A DNA stretch of 23,470 bases from a virus, in IMG/VR virus record IMGVR_UViG_3300041809_000220, positions 1 through 23,470 of that record; one strand, 5' to 3'. The position numbers and the translations under genes are program-made. Below are positions 13,329 through 21,592 of this stretch, piece after piece. Numbering within the stretch: position 1 is the stretch's first letter; each line of letters begins with the position of its first letter. The notes beneath the pieces are model-generated. The model was given only the letters and a program-made list of their open reading frames with translations, was not told the origin of the DNA and ran no database searches.

Positions 13329-14027
13329 ATGTCAGTCGCTCGCGGATATGGTCTAAACGGCAAATCTTATTACAGCAACGTTTGTAAGCCCATTGATTGC
13401 AATCTGAACTTCACTGTTGATTCGGCCAACGGCAATGGCCTTGGAATTCGTTCTTTGAAGAGCAACGGATTCGTTGAATATGTATTCATGCACACGAGCG
13501 CAACCCCAGGAAGTGTGGGGAGTGTTGTAAATCCTAATCCTGCTGTTGGATACGCTGTGGTTAAATTTAAAAACAATTTCAATTATTATCTCGGTGGTTT
13601 TGATGGCGAAGCGGCTCCCTTGGCTAGCACGAACCTGACAAGCACGACCCAGCATAATCCCTATGTGATTACCAGCCTTGGAAGTACAACTCTTGCTCAA
13701 TGGCAAGCTGCAGGACTTCTGCCTGGGTTCACTCCAACGGTTGGCCAAGCGTTTATCGCAACGGCTACCGGCTCTATCGGTGGTTCTGGAACGGTGGGCG
13801 CTCCTGGTGTTCTTTCTGTTCTGAAGCTTTCTGTTGTCGGAGATCCTAATCAGACTATCAGCAATTCAAGCATTGCTGCAAACGCTGGCGCGATGGTCAT
13901 GATCCAGTTTTTAGCTCCAACGAATTCAAGCACGACGACCCTGGTTGCTGCGGCTCCGGCGGATGGAACTGTGGTTGGAATGTGCTTTAGATTTGATGGA
14001 AGCTCCGTAACGATTGACGGAATTTAA
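13329..14027 (+). CDS. probable virion protein, unknown (232 aa)
   Basis: ATG 13329 has AAGGAAAC upstream and is the first gene after the candidate promoter at 13219. The product starts MSVARGYGLNGKSYYSNVCK and is rich in S, T, G, N and V with many predicted beta strands; FNYYLGGFDGEAAP and a long Thr/Ser/Ala-rich second half are typical of surface virion proteins. It has three cysteines and no enzyme motif. A head decoration or head-proximal protein is the best guess from its place between capsid and adaptor. Confidence 0.74.
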   Translation: MSVARGYGLNGKSYYSNVCKPIDCNLNFTVDSANGNGLGIRSLKSNGFVEYVFMHTSATPGSVGSVVNPNPAVGYAVVKFKNNFNYYLGGFDGEAAPLASTNLTSTTQHNPYVITSLGSTTLAQWQAAGLLPGFTPTVGQAFIATATGSIGGSGTVGAPGVLSVLKLSVVGDPNQTISNSSIAANAGAMVMIQFLAPTNSSTTTLVAAAPADGTVVGMCFRFDGSSVTIDGI

Positions 14028-14043
14028 AAAATAAGGGGCCGCG

Positions 14044-15111
14044 ATGGCTATCGTACTTCCTTATCAGCCTCAGAATCTCGTTGCTGAGCAAGCTGACGGC
14101 AATATTTTGCTTACCTGGCAAGGAAGCCTGGGCGCCACTTCTTATCAAATACAGCGATCCACGGATGGGGTTAATTTCTCCAACTACGCAACCACTGGCG
14201 TAACCACTCAATATGTCGACTCGCTACCTGGTGTTGGTATTATGTACTACTACCAGGTGGCGGGCGTAAATTCGTCTGGAACTGGGCCCTATAGCTCAGT
14301 TACTCAGATGGTGGCGGCTCCGCCCAGCGAAATGAGTCTTTTTGAATTAAGGCTTCGCTCACAACAAACTGCAGACCGTGTGAATTCCGGTTTCGTTACA
14401 AACAGCGAATGGAACGCCTTCATTCGTTTGGCAATGTATGAGCTTTATGATTTGCTCATGACTACGTATGAAGATTACTTTGCTCAGAATTATGTGGCAA
14501 TTCAAACCAATGGAACCACGGCAAATTATCCTTTGCCTGATGGGGTTACAAATTATTTGGGCGGCAACTATAACGGCGCTTCTGGCGCTCCCGCACAGGC
14601 CTTTTATAAGCTTGCCGGTGTTGATCTTAACGTCAATACTAGCACCGTTACTCCTTCTCGCGTAAGTCTGCTCAGATTCGATTTCATCAAGCGCAATCAA
14701 TACGTTTATCCCAACAGCACCAGCACAATTTATGGCGTATACAACATGCGTTATCGTCTTATGGGGAATAATATCAATATCATTCCCACGCCTGCGGGAT
14801 CACAGACACTCATTCTCTGGTATTCTCCTAAGCTTCCAGGGTTGTTGAAAGACACTGATTTGACCACGCTCGGTACTTCTGGATGGTTGCGCTATCCGAT
14901 AGTCAGAGCTGCCAAATACGCAATCGACAAAGAGCAAGAAGGCGCCAATACAGACAAGCTTGATCAAGAGCTTTTGTTTCTTAAAACCAGGATCGAGCAA
15001 GCCGCAAGCAATCGTGATGCTGGTATCGCAGACACCGTCTCTGAGACACGCCAAGATCCCGTTTATGGGGGCACTGGTTTCGCTGGTGGCTCGGCGAACG
15101 GAGGATGGTAA
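14044..15111 (+). CDS. head-tail adaptor with N-terminal FN3 domain
   Basis: A 355-residue protein in two parts. Residues about 5-92 look like a fibronectin type III domain: PYQPQNLVAEQADGNILLTW, YQIQRSTDGVNF, then YYYQVAGVNSSGTGPYSS. From MSLFELRLRSQQTADRVNSG onward (about residue 97) it resembles podophage adaptor proteins that sit under the portal: NSEWNAFIRLAMYELYDLLM, then a beta-rich part and a helical end (ELLFLKTRIEQAA). The adaptor joins portal and tail. An internal start at the adaptor methionine (residue 97) is possible, but AAGGGG before 14044 supports the fused form. The FN3 domain could bind cell-surface sugars or brace the connector. Confidence 0.82.
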   Translation: MAIVLPYQPQNLVAEQADGNILLTWQGSLGATSYQIQRSTDGVNFSNYATTGVTTQYVDSLPGVGIMYYYQVAGVNSSGTGPYSSVTQMVAAPPSEMSLFELRLRSQQTADRVNSGFVTNSEWNAFIRLAMYELYDLLMTTYEDYFAQNYVAIQTNGTTANYPLPDGVTNYLGGNYNGASGAPAQAFYKLAGVDLNVNTSTVTPSRVSLLRFDFIKRNQYVYPNSTSTIYGVYNMRYRLMGNNINIIPTPAGSQTLILWYSPKLPGLLKDTDLTTLGTSGWLRYPIVRAAKYAIDKEQEGANTDKLDQELLFLKTRIEQAASNRDAGIADTVSETRQDPVYGGTGFAGGSANGGW

Positions 15112-15404
15112 TGCAGCTTCCCTGGGGGCTTAGCCTATCTCAGATGCAAACGAAGTGGGCTTCTATCATCAATCCGTTTCTCGCAAACAAGTCGCTTCAA
15201 TCGAACATTCTATCAGGCGTACGGTTGGTTGCTGGACTCAATGTAGTCAATACTGGATTGGGACGCGCTCTGATCGGTTGGCGGATTATTAGAATCGATG
15301 CTGCTTCCACAATTTACGATGAGCAGAGCCAAAACACGACTCCTTCCCTTACTCTTTTGTTGAACAGTTCTGCGCCCTGCGTGGTGAGTTTAGAGGTATT
15401 CTGA
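15111..15404 (+). CDS. small conserved-type phage tail-region protein (97 aa)
   Basis: ATG 15111 is preferred to ATG 15105 because GGAGG lies 6 nt upstream of the former and abuts the latter. The product (MQLPWGLSLSQMQTKWASII, NPFLANKSLQSNILSGVRLV, AGLNVVNTGLGRALIGWRII...) has the pattern N-V-N-x-x-LGR-x-L-GW followed by IYDEQSQN and LLLNSSAPCVVSLEVF, familiar from short proteins encoded next to phage tail fibres. It is probably a small beta-sandwich; function is not established. Overlaps both neighbours by a few bases. Confidence 0.76.
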   Translation: MQLPWGLSLSQMQTKWASIINPFLANKSLQSNILSGVRLVAGLNVVNTGLGRALIGWRIIRIDAASTIYDEQSQNTTPSLTLLLNSSAPCVVSLEVF

Positions 15405-16687
15405 TGGCTGATTATACGATTTCTCCAAATATGGGCCTAAGCGTTCCCGCCGTTGGAGTTGATCCAAGTCCAGATTGGGCAAATAATCTTAATGCAAGCT
15501 TGTCAATCTTAGACGGTCATAATCATGGGCCTGGCTCTGGTGTTCAGATTACTCCGGACGGTATCAACATCAATGCTGATTTGGCATTTCAAACTTACAA
15601 CGCGATCTCTTTAAGAAGTGCTAGATTTACACCGCAATCCGCACCATTGTCGCTTCCAACGGATTTAGACTGTCTCTACGTTTCTGGCGTTGATCTTTAT
15701 TACAATGATGGAAACGGCAATCAAGTTAAGATTACTTCTGGCGGAGCCGTCAACGCGACAAGCTCAGGAATCTCGAGCGGAACCGCGACAGCATCATTTG
15801 TTGCCGGGGTTCTTGTTGTAGATTCTGCCGCTAATACTCCGGCCAATATTCAGGCTGGTTCTGTTTTGATTGGAAACAATGTTGCTGCAAGTAATTTTGT
15901 CACTGTTTCTGCTCCAAATTCTTTGGCATCAAGCTATGGGATCACATTACCGCTATTGCCTGCCTCTAATCTTCCAGTGTCTGTCAATGCCTCCGGTGTC
16001 ATGTCTGCTGCGCAAATTACTTATGCTCAATTAAGCCCGAGCCTTCAAACTGCTCCGACAAAACAAATATTTCTATCTGGGTCTGGAATATATACGCCGA
16101 CAAGCTCATCTATCATTTGGATTGAAGTGGAGATGGTCGGAGATGGCGGCGGCGGTGGTGGTGGAACATCTTCTGGAACCAGTGGTGGCGCTGGTTCTGG
16201 AACTACATTCAGCGTGATGACCGCTAGCGGCGGATCTGGGGGCGGAGGAACTTCAACGTTTCCGGGCGGTGGTGCGGGCGGATCTGCATCTCTTGGTTCG
16301 GGCCCGATTGGTATTGCGCTGACTGGCGCGTCTGGAACCGCGGGCCCCCCAATAATTAATTTTTCTGGTATTGGCGGACCCGGCACCCCCTTTGGCGGCG
16401 GCGGCGGTGGTTCTGCGTCTCAGGTCAGCTCTACTGCTCCGGCCACGCCAAACACAGGATCGGGGGGCGCTAGCGGGCCGGGGGCCAACACGGTGGGTGG
16501 GCCTGGTGGCTCTGGTGGAGCGGGTGGTTATATTAAGGCCATCATTAGCGGCTCATTGTTGTCTGGGATTATTTCTGGCGGCGCGGCGTATTCTGTTGGT
16601 CCAGGTGGAACTGCCGGTGGTGGTCCATATCCTGGGGGCGCTGGAGGATCTGGAATCATTGTCGTTACGGAATATTATTGTGCGTAA
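15404..16687 (+). CDS. tail fibre with glycine-rich tip domain (427 aa)
   Basis: The N-terminal region (residues 1-110) carries WANNLNASLSILDGHNHGPG; the DGHNHGxGxG motif is typical of podophage fibre N-termini and probably binds metal in the trimer. The middle (about 115-235) is Ser/Ala/Gly beta-rich, like a fibre shaft. From about residue 246 the protein is glycine-rich with runs of G, then hydrophobic bits (IKAIISGSLLSGIISGG) and a final strand GIIVVTEYYCA. This resembles receptor-binding tips built of packed polyglycine helices. It should contact the host. The very repetitive GGC/GGT coding makes this region prone to recombination and assembly error. Start TGATG overlap. Confidence 0.82.
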   Translation: MADYTISPNMGLSVPAVGVDPSPDWANNLNASLSILDGHNHGPGSGVQITPDGININADLAFQTYNAISLRSARFTPQSAPLSLPTDLDCLYVSGVDLYYNDGNGNQVKITSGGAVNATSSGISSGTATASFVAGVLVVDSAANTPANIQAGSVLIGNNVAASNFVTVSAPNSLASSYGITLPLLPASNLPVSVNASGVMSAAQITYAQLSPSLQTAPTKQIFLSGSGIYTPTSSSIIWIEVEMVGDGGGGGGGTSSGTSGGAGSGTTFSVMTASGGSGGGGTSTFPGGGAGGSASLGSGPIGIALTGASGTAGPPIINFSGIGGPGTPFGGGGGGSASQVSSTAPATPNTGSGGASGPGANTVGGPGGSGGAGGYIKAIISGSLLSGIISGGAAYSVGPGGTAGGGPYPGGAGGSGIIVVTEYYCA

Positions 16688-19600
16688 TGATTACTAAACA
16701 GGCTCTTCCTCTTAATTTTGCTAATGGTCTTGATACGAAGACTGACCCCAAACAGGTTGCCTTCGGCAGATTTCTTGTGCTGGAAAATTCTATTTTCACC
16801 AAGGGTGGCCTTCTCCAAAAAAGAAATGGCTACGGTCAGCTCACGGCACTTCCAGACACTTCTTCTACTTGTTTGACTACTTTCAATGGAAACTTGACGG
16901 CCGTTGGTGAATCAATCGTTGCATACAACGATTCAAATGAGTCATGGGTCTCGAGGGGGAATGTTTCTCCGGTTGAACTCTCCGCGCTTTCTTTGATTAG
17001 AAATAGCATTAATCAGATTCAATGTGATGCGGCCGTTGCGTCTAATGGTCTCGTTTGTACGGTCTATACAGAAACTAACAATGGAACCACAGACTATAAA
17101 TATGCGGTTGCCAATTCTGTCACCGGACAAAACATTGTTATTCCTACTCTTATTCCTGCGGGCCTGGGGGCGATTACAGGAAGTCCTCGAGTTTTTGTCT
17201 TGGGTGTTTATTTCATTATTGCTTTCACAAACGAAATATCGGGCGTTTACCATCTTCAGTATATTGCTGTTTCAACTTTAAATCCTTCTGTCGTTAAGCC
17301 AAATACGGATATCGCGGCTAATTATGCTCCCGCAAGCACAGTTGCGTGGGATGCGGTTGTTACTAACAACAATCTTTATATCGCATACAATACGACATCG
17401 GGCGGACAATCCATTAAAGCGGTTTATCTTACAGATAACCTGACTCTTTCGGCGCCGGTTACATTTTCTGGTTATGCAGCCACAATGATGGCGCTCGCCG
17501 TTGACACAACCAATCCAACAAACCCCATTATTTACATAAGCTTTTATTCGAATGGATCCTCGACCGGCTACACGGTTGCGATTGGCGTTAATTTGACAAC
17601 GGTCTTTACTCCAAAAGAGATCATCTCTTCGGGCACAATTCTTAATCTCGCATCTGGCGCCCTGAATGGCATATGTACAGTGTTTTATGAGGTGTCTAAT
17701 GCTTATGGATATGACAGCGGCATTCTTACAAATTACATCTCTGGAATAAAAGTATCTAAGGCTGGGGTGGTCGGATCGCCCTATGTTGTAGTCAGGTCGG
17801 TGGGGCTCGCCTCTAAGGCATTTATCGTTGATGGGACCATCTATTTTTTGTCCGCTTATCAGAGTCCTTATCAATCTACATATTTTCTCATCAATGGAAG
17901 CCTAAGCGTTCAGGCGGTGCCGATTGTTGTAGCAAAGCTTGCCTATGAGAATGGTGGCGGATATCTTTTGCTTGGATTGCCCTGTGTTACGGTAATTGGA
18001 AATGAAGCGCGGATCGCTTATCTCTATAAAGATCTAATCGAGGCCCTTTCAACCAACAGTAATACCCAACAAACTACCACCGGCGGCATTTATAGTCAGA
18101 CTGGAATTAATCTTGTTTCATTTGTCCTCGGAGCTCTAAACCCGGATGCCGCAGAGATTGGATCAAATCTTCAACTCTCGGGCGGCTTTTTATGGAACTA
18201 TGATGGATATTTGCCCGTCGAGAATAACTTTTTTCTTTGGCCCGATAGCATTGAGGCAACGTGGAGTGCCACGGGGGGCTCAATGGCTGCCCAGCCAGAT
18301 GGGTCCACAAATACAGACGCTTATTACTACCAGTGGACTTATGAGTGGTCTGACAATCAGGGAAACGTGTACCGCTCAGCTCCATCTATACCCGTTGCCG
18401 TTACCACAACAGGATCTGGATCAACGGGAAGCATAACCCTTCACGTTCCATATCTTAGATTAACATATAAAGTGCCAAATCCTCTGAAGTTGGTTCTTTA
18501 CCGTTGGAGTGTGGCGCATCAAACCTATTATCAAGTCACATCCATTACTGCGGCTCAGCTGAATTCTACAACGAGTGATTATTTGACCTATGTGGATACA
18601 CTCGCGGATTCGTCGATCATAGGAAATAACATTATCTATACGACTGGCGGTGTTCTTGAAGATGTAAATGGGCCGGGAAGTAACATTGTGGCCCTATTTG
18701 ACAACAGGCTTTGGCTTGTTGATGCTGAGGATCAAAATCTACTCTGGTTTTCAAAGCAGGTCATTGAAGCAACGCCCGTTGAAATGTCAGATCTTCTGAC
18801 TATTTATGTAGCCCCCACTACTGCCGCACAAGGATCCACTGGACCTATCACTGCACTTGCACCAATGGATGATAAGCTCATCATTTTTAAAGAAAACGCC
18901 ATTTATTACATCAATGGAACTGGCCCAGACAACACGGGCGCAAATAGTCAATATAGTCAGCCGGTATTTATCAACTCAACCGTGGGATGCACAAATCAAC
19001 AAAGCATTGTGTTCATGCCCCAGGGTCTCATGTTCCAGTCAGATAAGGGCATTTGGCTTCTGGGCCGCGATCTTTCAACCAATTATATTGGCGCGCCTGT
19101 CGAGGCGTTTAACTCAAGCGAGGTTCAAAGCGCGGTTAACATTCCTGCCACCAATCAAGTAAGATTTACGCTAAATACAGGCCAAACGCTCATGTATGAC
19201 TATTATTATGGTCAATGGGGTACATTTGTTAATGTCCCCGCCATTTCGAGCTGTATTTTTCAAGATCTTCATACCTTCTTGAATTCGGCGGGCGCGGTTT
19301 ATCAAGAAACACCAGGCGAATATCTAGACGGCTCGAGTCCAGTGCTCATGACCCTTACAACCTCTTGGATTCAGCTTGCAGGTTTGCAGGGCTATCAGCG
19401 GGCATACTTCTTTTATCTTTTGGGCACTTATTTTAGTCCACACAAGCTTAATCTTTCGATCGCATATGACTATGTTTCAAGTCCGATTCAAAACACTATC
19501 ATTACTCCAACAAATTATAGTCCGGCTTATGGATCTCCATCCATGCCGGTTTATGGTCAAATCAGTCCTTATGGCGGGGGCTCTGATGATTCTGGCGCTC

Positions 19601-19803
19601 CATCGAATATCGAGCAATGGCGCGTCTTTTTAAGTAAGCAACGATGCACCTCTTTTCAAATCACACTTCAAGAGATTTATGATTCATCGTTTGGCGCACC
19701 CGCTGGCGCTGGTTTAACCCTTTCTGGATTGAACCTTATCGTTGGAGTTAAGAAGGGCTGGAGGCCTCAACCTTCTGCAACGTCTGCGGGTTCAGTTTCT
19801 TAG
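16687..19803 (+). CDS. tail nozzle / tail stabilisation-type protein (1038 aa)
   Basis: ATG 16687 overlaps the fibre stop (TAATG); the upstream TTG is not needed. The start LPLNFANGLDTKTDPKQVAF followed by LENSIFTKGGLLQKRNGYGQ is the typical opening of podophage tail nozzle proteins (T7 gp12 or P22 gp10 type). Later segments fit a beta-propeller-like fold: FDNRLWLVDAEDQNLLWFSK, ITALAPMDDKLIIFKENAIY, FMPQGLMFQSDKGIWLLGRD. It would form the hexameric lower tail tube on the adaptor ring. Length is large but normal. The stop codon TAG lies within the third TTAGCACCA motif. Confidence 0.88.
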   Translation: MITKQALPLNFANGLDTKTDPKQVAFGRFLVLENSIFTKGGLLQKRNGYGQLTALPDTSSTCLTTFNGNLTAVGESIVAYNDSNESWVSRGNVSPVELSALSLIRNSINQIQCDAAVASNGLVCTVYTETNNGTTDYKYAVANSVTGQNIVIPTLIPAGLGAITGSPRVFVLGVYFIIAFTNEISGVYHLQYIAVSTLNPSVVKPNTDIAANYAPASTVAWDAVVTNNNLYIAYNTTSGGQSIKAVYLTDNLTLSAPVTFSGYAATMMALAVDTTNPTNPIIYISFYSNGSSTGYTVAIGVNLTTVFTPKEIISSGTILNLASGALNGICTVFYEVSNAYGYDSGILTNYISGIKVSKAGVVGSPYVVVRSVGLASKAFIVDGTIYFLSAYQSPYQSTYFLINGSLSVQAVPIVVAKLAYENGGGYLLLGLPCVTVIGNEARIAYLYKDLIEALSTNSNTQQTTTGGIYSQTGINLVSFVLGALNPDAAEIGSNLQLSGGFLWNYDGYLPVENNFFLWPDSIEATWSATGGSMAAQPDGSTNTDAYYYQWTYEWSDNQGNVYRSAPSIPVAVTTTGSGSTGSITLHVPYLRLTYKVPNPLKLVLYRWSVAHQTYYQVTSITAAQLNSTTSDYLTYVDTLADSSIIGNNIIYTTGGVLEDVNGPGSNIVALFDNRLWLVDAEDQNLLWFSKQVIEATPVEMSDLLTIYVAPTTAAQGSTGPITALAPMDDKLIIFKENAIYYINGTGPDNTGANSQYSQPVFINSTVGCTNQQSIVFMPQGLMFQSDKGIWLLGRDLSTNYIGAPVEAFNSSEVQSAVNIPATNQVRFTLNTGQTLMYDYYYGQWGTFVNVPAISSCIFQDLHTFLNSAGAVYQETPGEYLDGSSPVLMTLTTSWIQLAGLQGYQRAYFFYLLGTYFSPHKLNLSIAYDYVSSPIQNTIITPTNYSPAYGSPSMPVYGQISPYGGGSDDSGAPSNIEQWRVFLSKQRCTSFQITLQEIYDSSFGAPAGAGLTLSGLNLIVGVKKGWRPQPSATSAGSVS

Positions 19804-19825
19804 CACCAAACCAGACTTATATGAG
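19800..19825 (+). promoter_or_regulatory. candidate phage promoter, TTAGCACCA copy 3
   Basis: Same 26-nt pattern as at 13219: TTAGCACCA, CC, AC, ATATGAG. It overlaps the end of the nozzle gene and precedes the acetyltransferase gene by about 40 nt. CAGAC/GTCTG (19812-19831) could form a hairpin across the ATATGAG part. Confidence 0.5.
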
Positions 19826-19862
19826 TGTCTGTTAATAGCGGCTCAAAAAATGGGGCATCCGC

Positions 19863-20195
19863 ATGTCTTTATATGCAAAATATTTGACCGAACGCACAAA
19901 TGACCGGATTTTAGAGACGGGCCATGGTTTTGCTACCTATCGCATTATAGGGGATCAGCGTGCGGTCTATATTATCGATCTTTTTGTAGAGTCTGACTTC
20001 AGAAAAGCCGGGACCGCGTCTCAAATGGCCGATGAAATCGCCAAAATCGCAAAAAAAGAAGGCTGTATCAAAATGTTGGGCACTGTTGCCCCAAGCGCCA
20101 AGGGAAGCACCAGTAGCGTGAAGGTTCTTCTTGCTTACGGGATGAGACTTGTGTCTTCGGGCAATGATTTTATCGTTTTTGAGAAGGAGATCTAA
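19863..20195 (+). CDS. GNAT family N-acetyltransferase (110 aa)
   Basis: A compact 110-residue GNAT-like protein. YIIDLFVESDFRKAGTASQM (about residues 37-56) matches the strand-4/acetyl-CoA loop region (R-K-A-G-T-A), followed by helix ADEIAKIAKKEGC, a strand (MLGTVAP), a helix (SSVKVLLAYGM) and a last strand, the standard GNAT C-terminal order. The N-terminal half is short. It lies between the nozzle and ejection-type genes and starts a unit after the motif at 19800; its ribosome site (GGGGCATCCGC) is moderate. Substrate unknown; capsid or host protein modification are possibilities only. Confidence 0.8.
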   Translation: MSLYAKYLTERTNDRILETGHGFATYRIIGDQRAVYIIDLFVESDFRKAGTASQMADEIAKIAKKEGCIKMLGTVAPSAKGSTSSVKVLLAYGMRLVSSGNDFIVFEKEI

Positions 20196-21592
20196 TGGGT
20201 GCTGTTGGTGGGCTTGTTGGCTTAGGTGGTGGGGCAGCAGGAACTAACTTTGCCGGACCTTCGGCAACTCCTCTTATCGTTCCTACCAATGCTCAGCAGC
20301 TTTCGTCTGCCTATACCGGAGTTCAGGGCGGGCTAACTGGCCAGCAAAACCTTCTGGCGGCGCTACAGGCGCAGCAGGGCATTCAAAATCAATCCCAAGT
20401 CTATGGACAGCTTCAGGGCGTAGCAAGTGGTGCGGTAAATCCAGCCCAAGCGCAATTTAATCAAAATACAGCCGCGAATGTAGCCAATCAATCCGCACTC
20501 ATGGCTGGACAACGTGGGGCCGCATCTAACGTGGGCCTTATGGCTCGCCAGGCAGCGCAGCAAGGCGCAGCAACTCAGCAACAGGCCGTTGGACAAGAGG
20601 CCGCACAACAGGCTCAAAACCAAATCGCAGCGATTGGCGCCGCGGGCAATCTTGCAACTACTCAGGCCGGACAACAAATTGGTCAAACCAATGCCAACGC
20701 TCAAGCGCAACTTGCAGAGCAGCAGGCATTATTTGGAGCAACGCAAGGTTACAATTCTGCTCAAGTTGCTCAACAATCGAATATCAACAATGCAAACGCA
20801 TCGCTCGCTGGCACACAAATGCAGGGGCAGCAGGGCCTTCTTGGTGGTGCAATGAATGCCGCTGGTGCCGCTCTAGCCGGTGGTGGCGAAGTAAAGAAAA
20901 TGAAAGACGGAGGTTGGTCACAAGTGGGCCAAACCGTGGGCGGCGGGAACGATTACCCAACTCAAGAAAGCCAAACCACAGCACAGCCCACCTTTGATCC
21001 GAACGATAACAGCTATCAACAGATCAATATGGGCGCTACTGCTCCGGCCAGTGCTCCGCAATCGAGTGACGGAAAAAGTAAGTTCGGTCAATTTCTGAAG
21101 GGTATGGGCGGAGGAAGCCAAGCACAGCCGGCGCAGGGCTTTATGCCTAAACAGCCGACCGCTGGAGCTCAAGCGCTTCAAGCTGGCGCTACTAATTTTG
21201 GAACCGCATTAGGTAAGAAACTTAAGTCTTCTCCCAATCAACAAGATCAGGGTTCTGACTCTACTGACGTTTCTGCTAATGCTCCGGTTTACAATCCTGT
21301 TGGCGGCCAAGCAACATCTCCTGATGCAATGGGCATTACGTCAACCTTTGGTGAGCCGCAAGCCGCTGGCGGGATGATTAAGGACTTCAGAGTGGGCGGG
21401 AAAGTCAATGCCGGATCTGGTGATGAAAAGGCAGTCAAAAGGGGCAATGATTACGCGAATGATAAAATTCCTGCCATTCTTTCGGAGCATGAAATCGTGC
21501 TTCCAAGATCTGTCACCATGTCTCCAGATCCAGTAAGTGCTGCGGCCAAATTTGTTTCCGATGTAGTTGCTAAACGAAAGGTCAGAAAATGA
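20195..21592 (+). CDS. probable ejection/internal virion protein, Ala/Gln-rich (465 aa)
   Basis: Strong ribosome site (AAGGAGATCTA); TAATG overlap with the GNAT gene. Residues 1-20 are Gly-rich and hydrophobic (GAVGGLVGLGGGAAG). Residues 30-215 are a long Ala/Gln/Asn-rich helical region, typical of DNA ejection proteins. Then come GG motifs (ALAGGGEVKKMKDGGW at about 226, AAGGMIKDFRVGG at about 391) and the segment IPAILSEHEIVLPRSVTMSP with AAAKFV, a pattern I recall near the end of phage virion proteins. The likely role is packing inside the head and passing through the cell envelope ahead of DNA. No lytic domain is seen. Confidence 0.72.
   Translation: MGAVGGLVGLGGGAAGTNFAGPSATPLIVPTNAQQLSSAYTGVQGGLTGQQNLLAALQAQQGIQNQSQVYGQLQGVASGAVNPAQAQFNQNTAANVANQSALMAGQRGAASNVGLMARQAAQQGAATQQQAVGQEAAQQAQNQIAAIGAAGNLATTQAGQQIGQTNANAQAQLAEQQALFGATQGYNSAQVAQQSNINNANASLAGTQMQGQQGLLGGAMNAAGAALAGGGEVKKMKDGGWSQVGQTVGGGNDYPTQESQTTAQPTFDPNDNSYQQINMGATAPASAPQSSDGKSKFGQFLKGMGGGSQAQPAQGFMPKQPTAGAQALQAGATNFGTALGKKLKSSPNQQDQGSDSTDVSANAPVYNPVGGQATSPDAMGITSTFGEPQAAGGMIKDFRVGGKVNAGSGDEKAVKRGNDYANDKIPAILSEHEIVLPRSVTMSPDPVSAAAKFVSDVVAKRKVRK

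Noticed and set aside
16045-16386. Proline-rich minus-strand frame (113 codons)
   Set aside because: It is the complement of the glycine-rich fibre tip; GGN codons read as Pro on the other strand.
17278-17874. 198-codon minus-strand frame inside the nozzle gene
   Set aside because: Shadow of a well supported long gene, rich in Cys/Arg/Ile with no ribosome site or neighbours on that strand.
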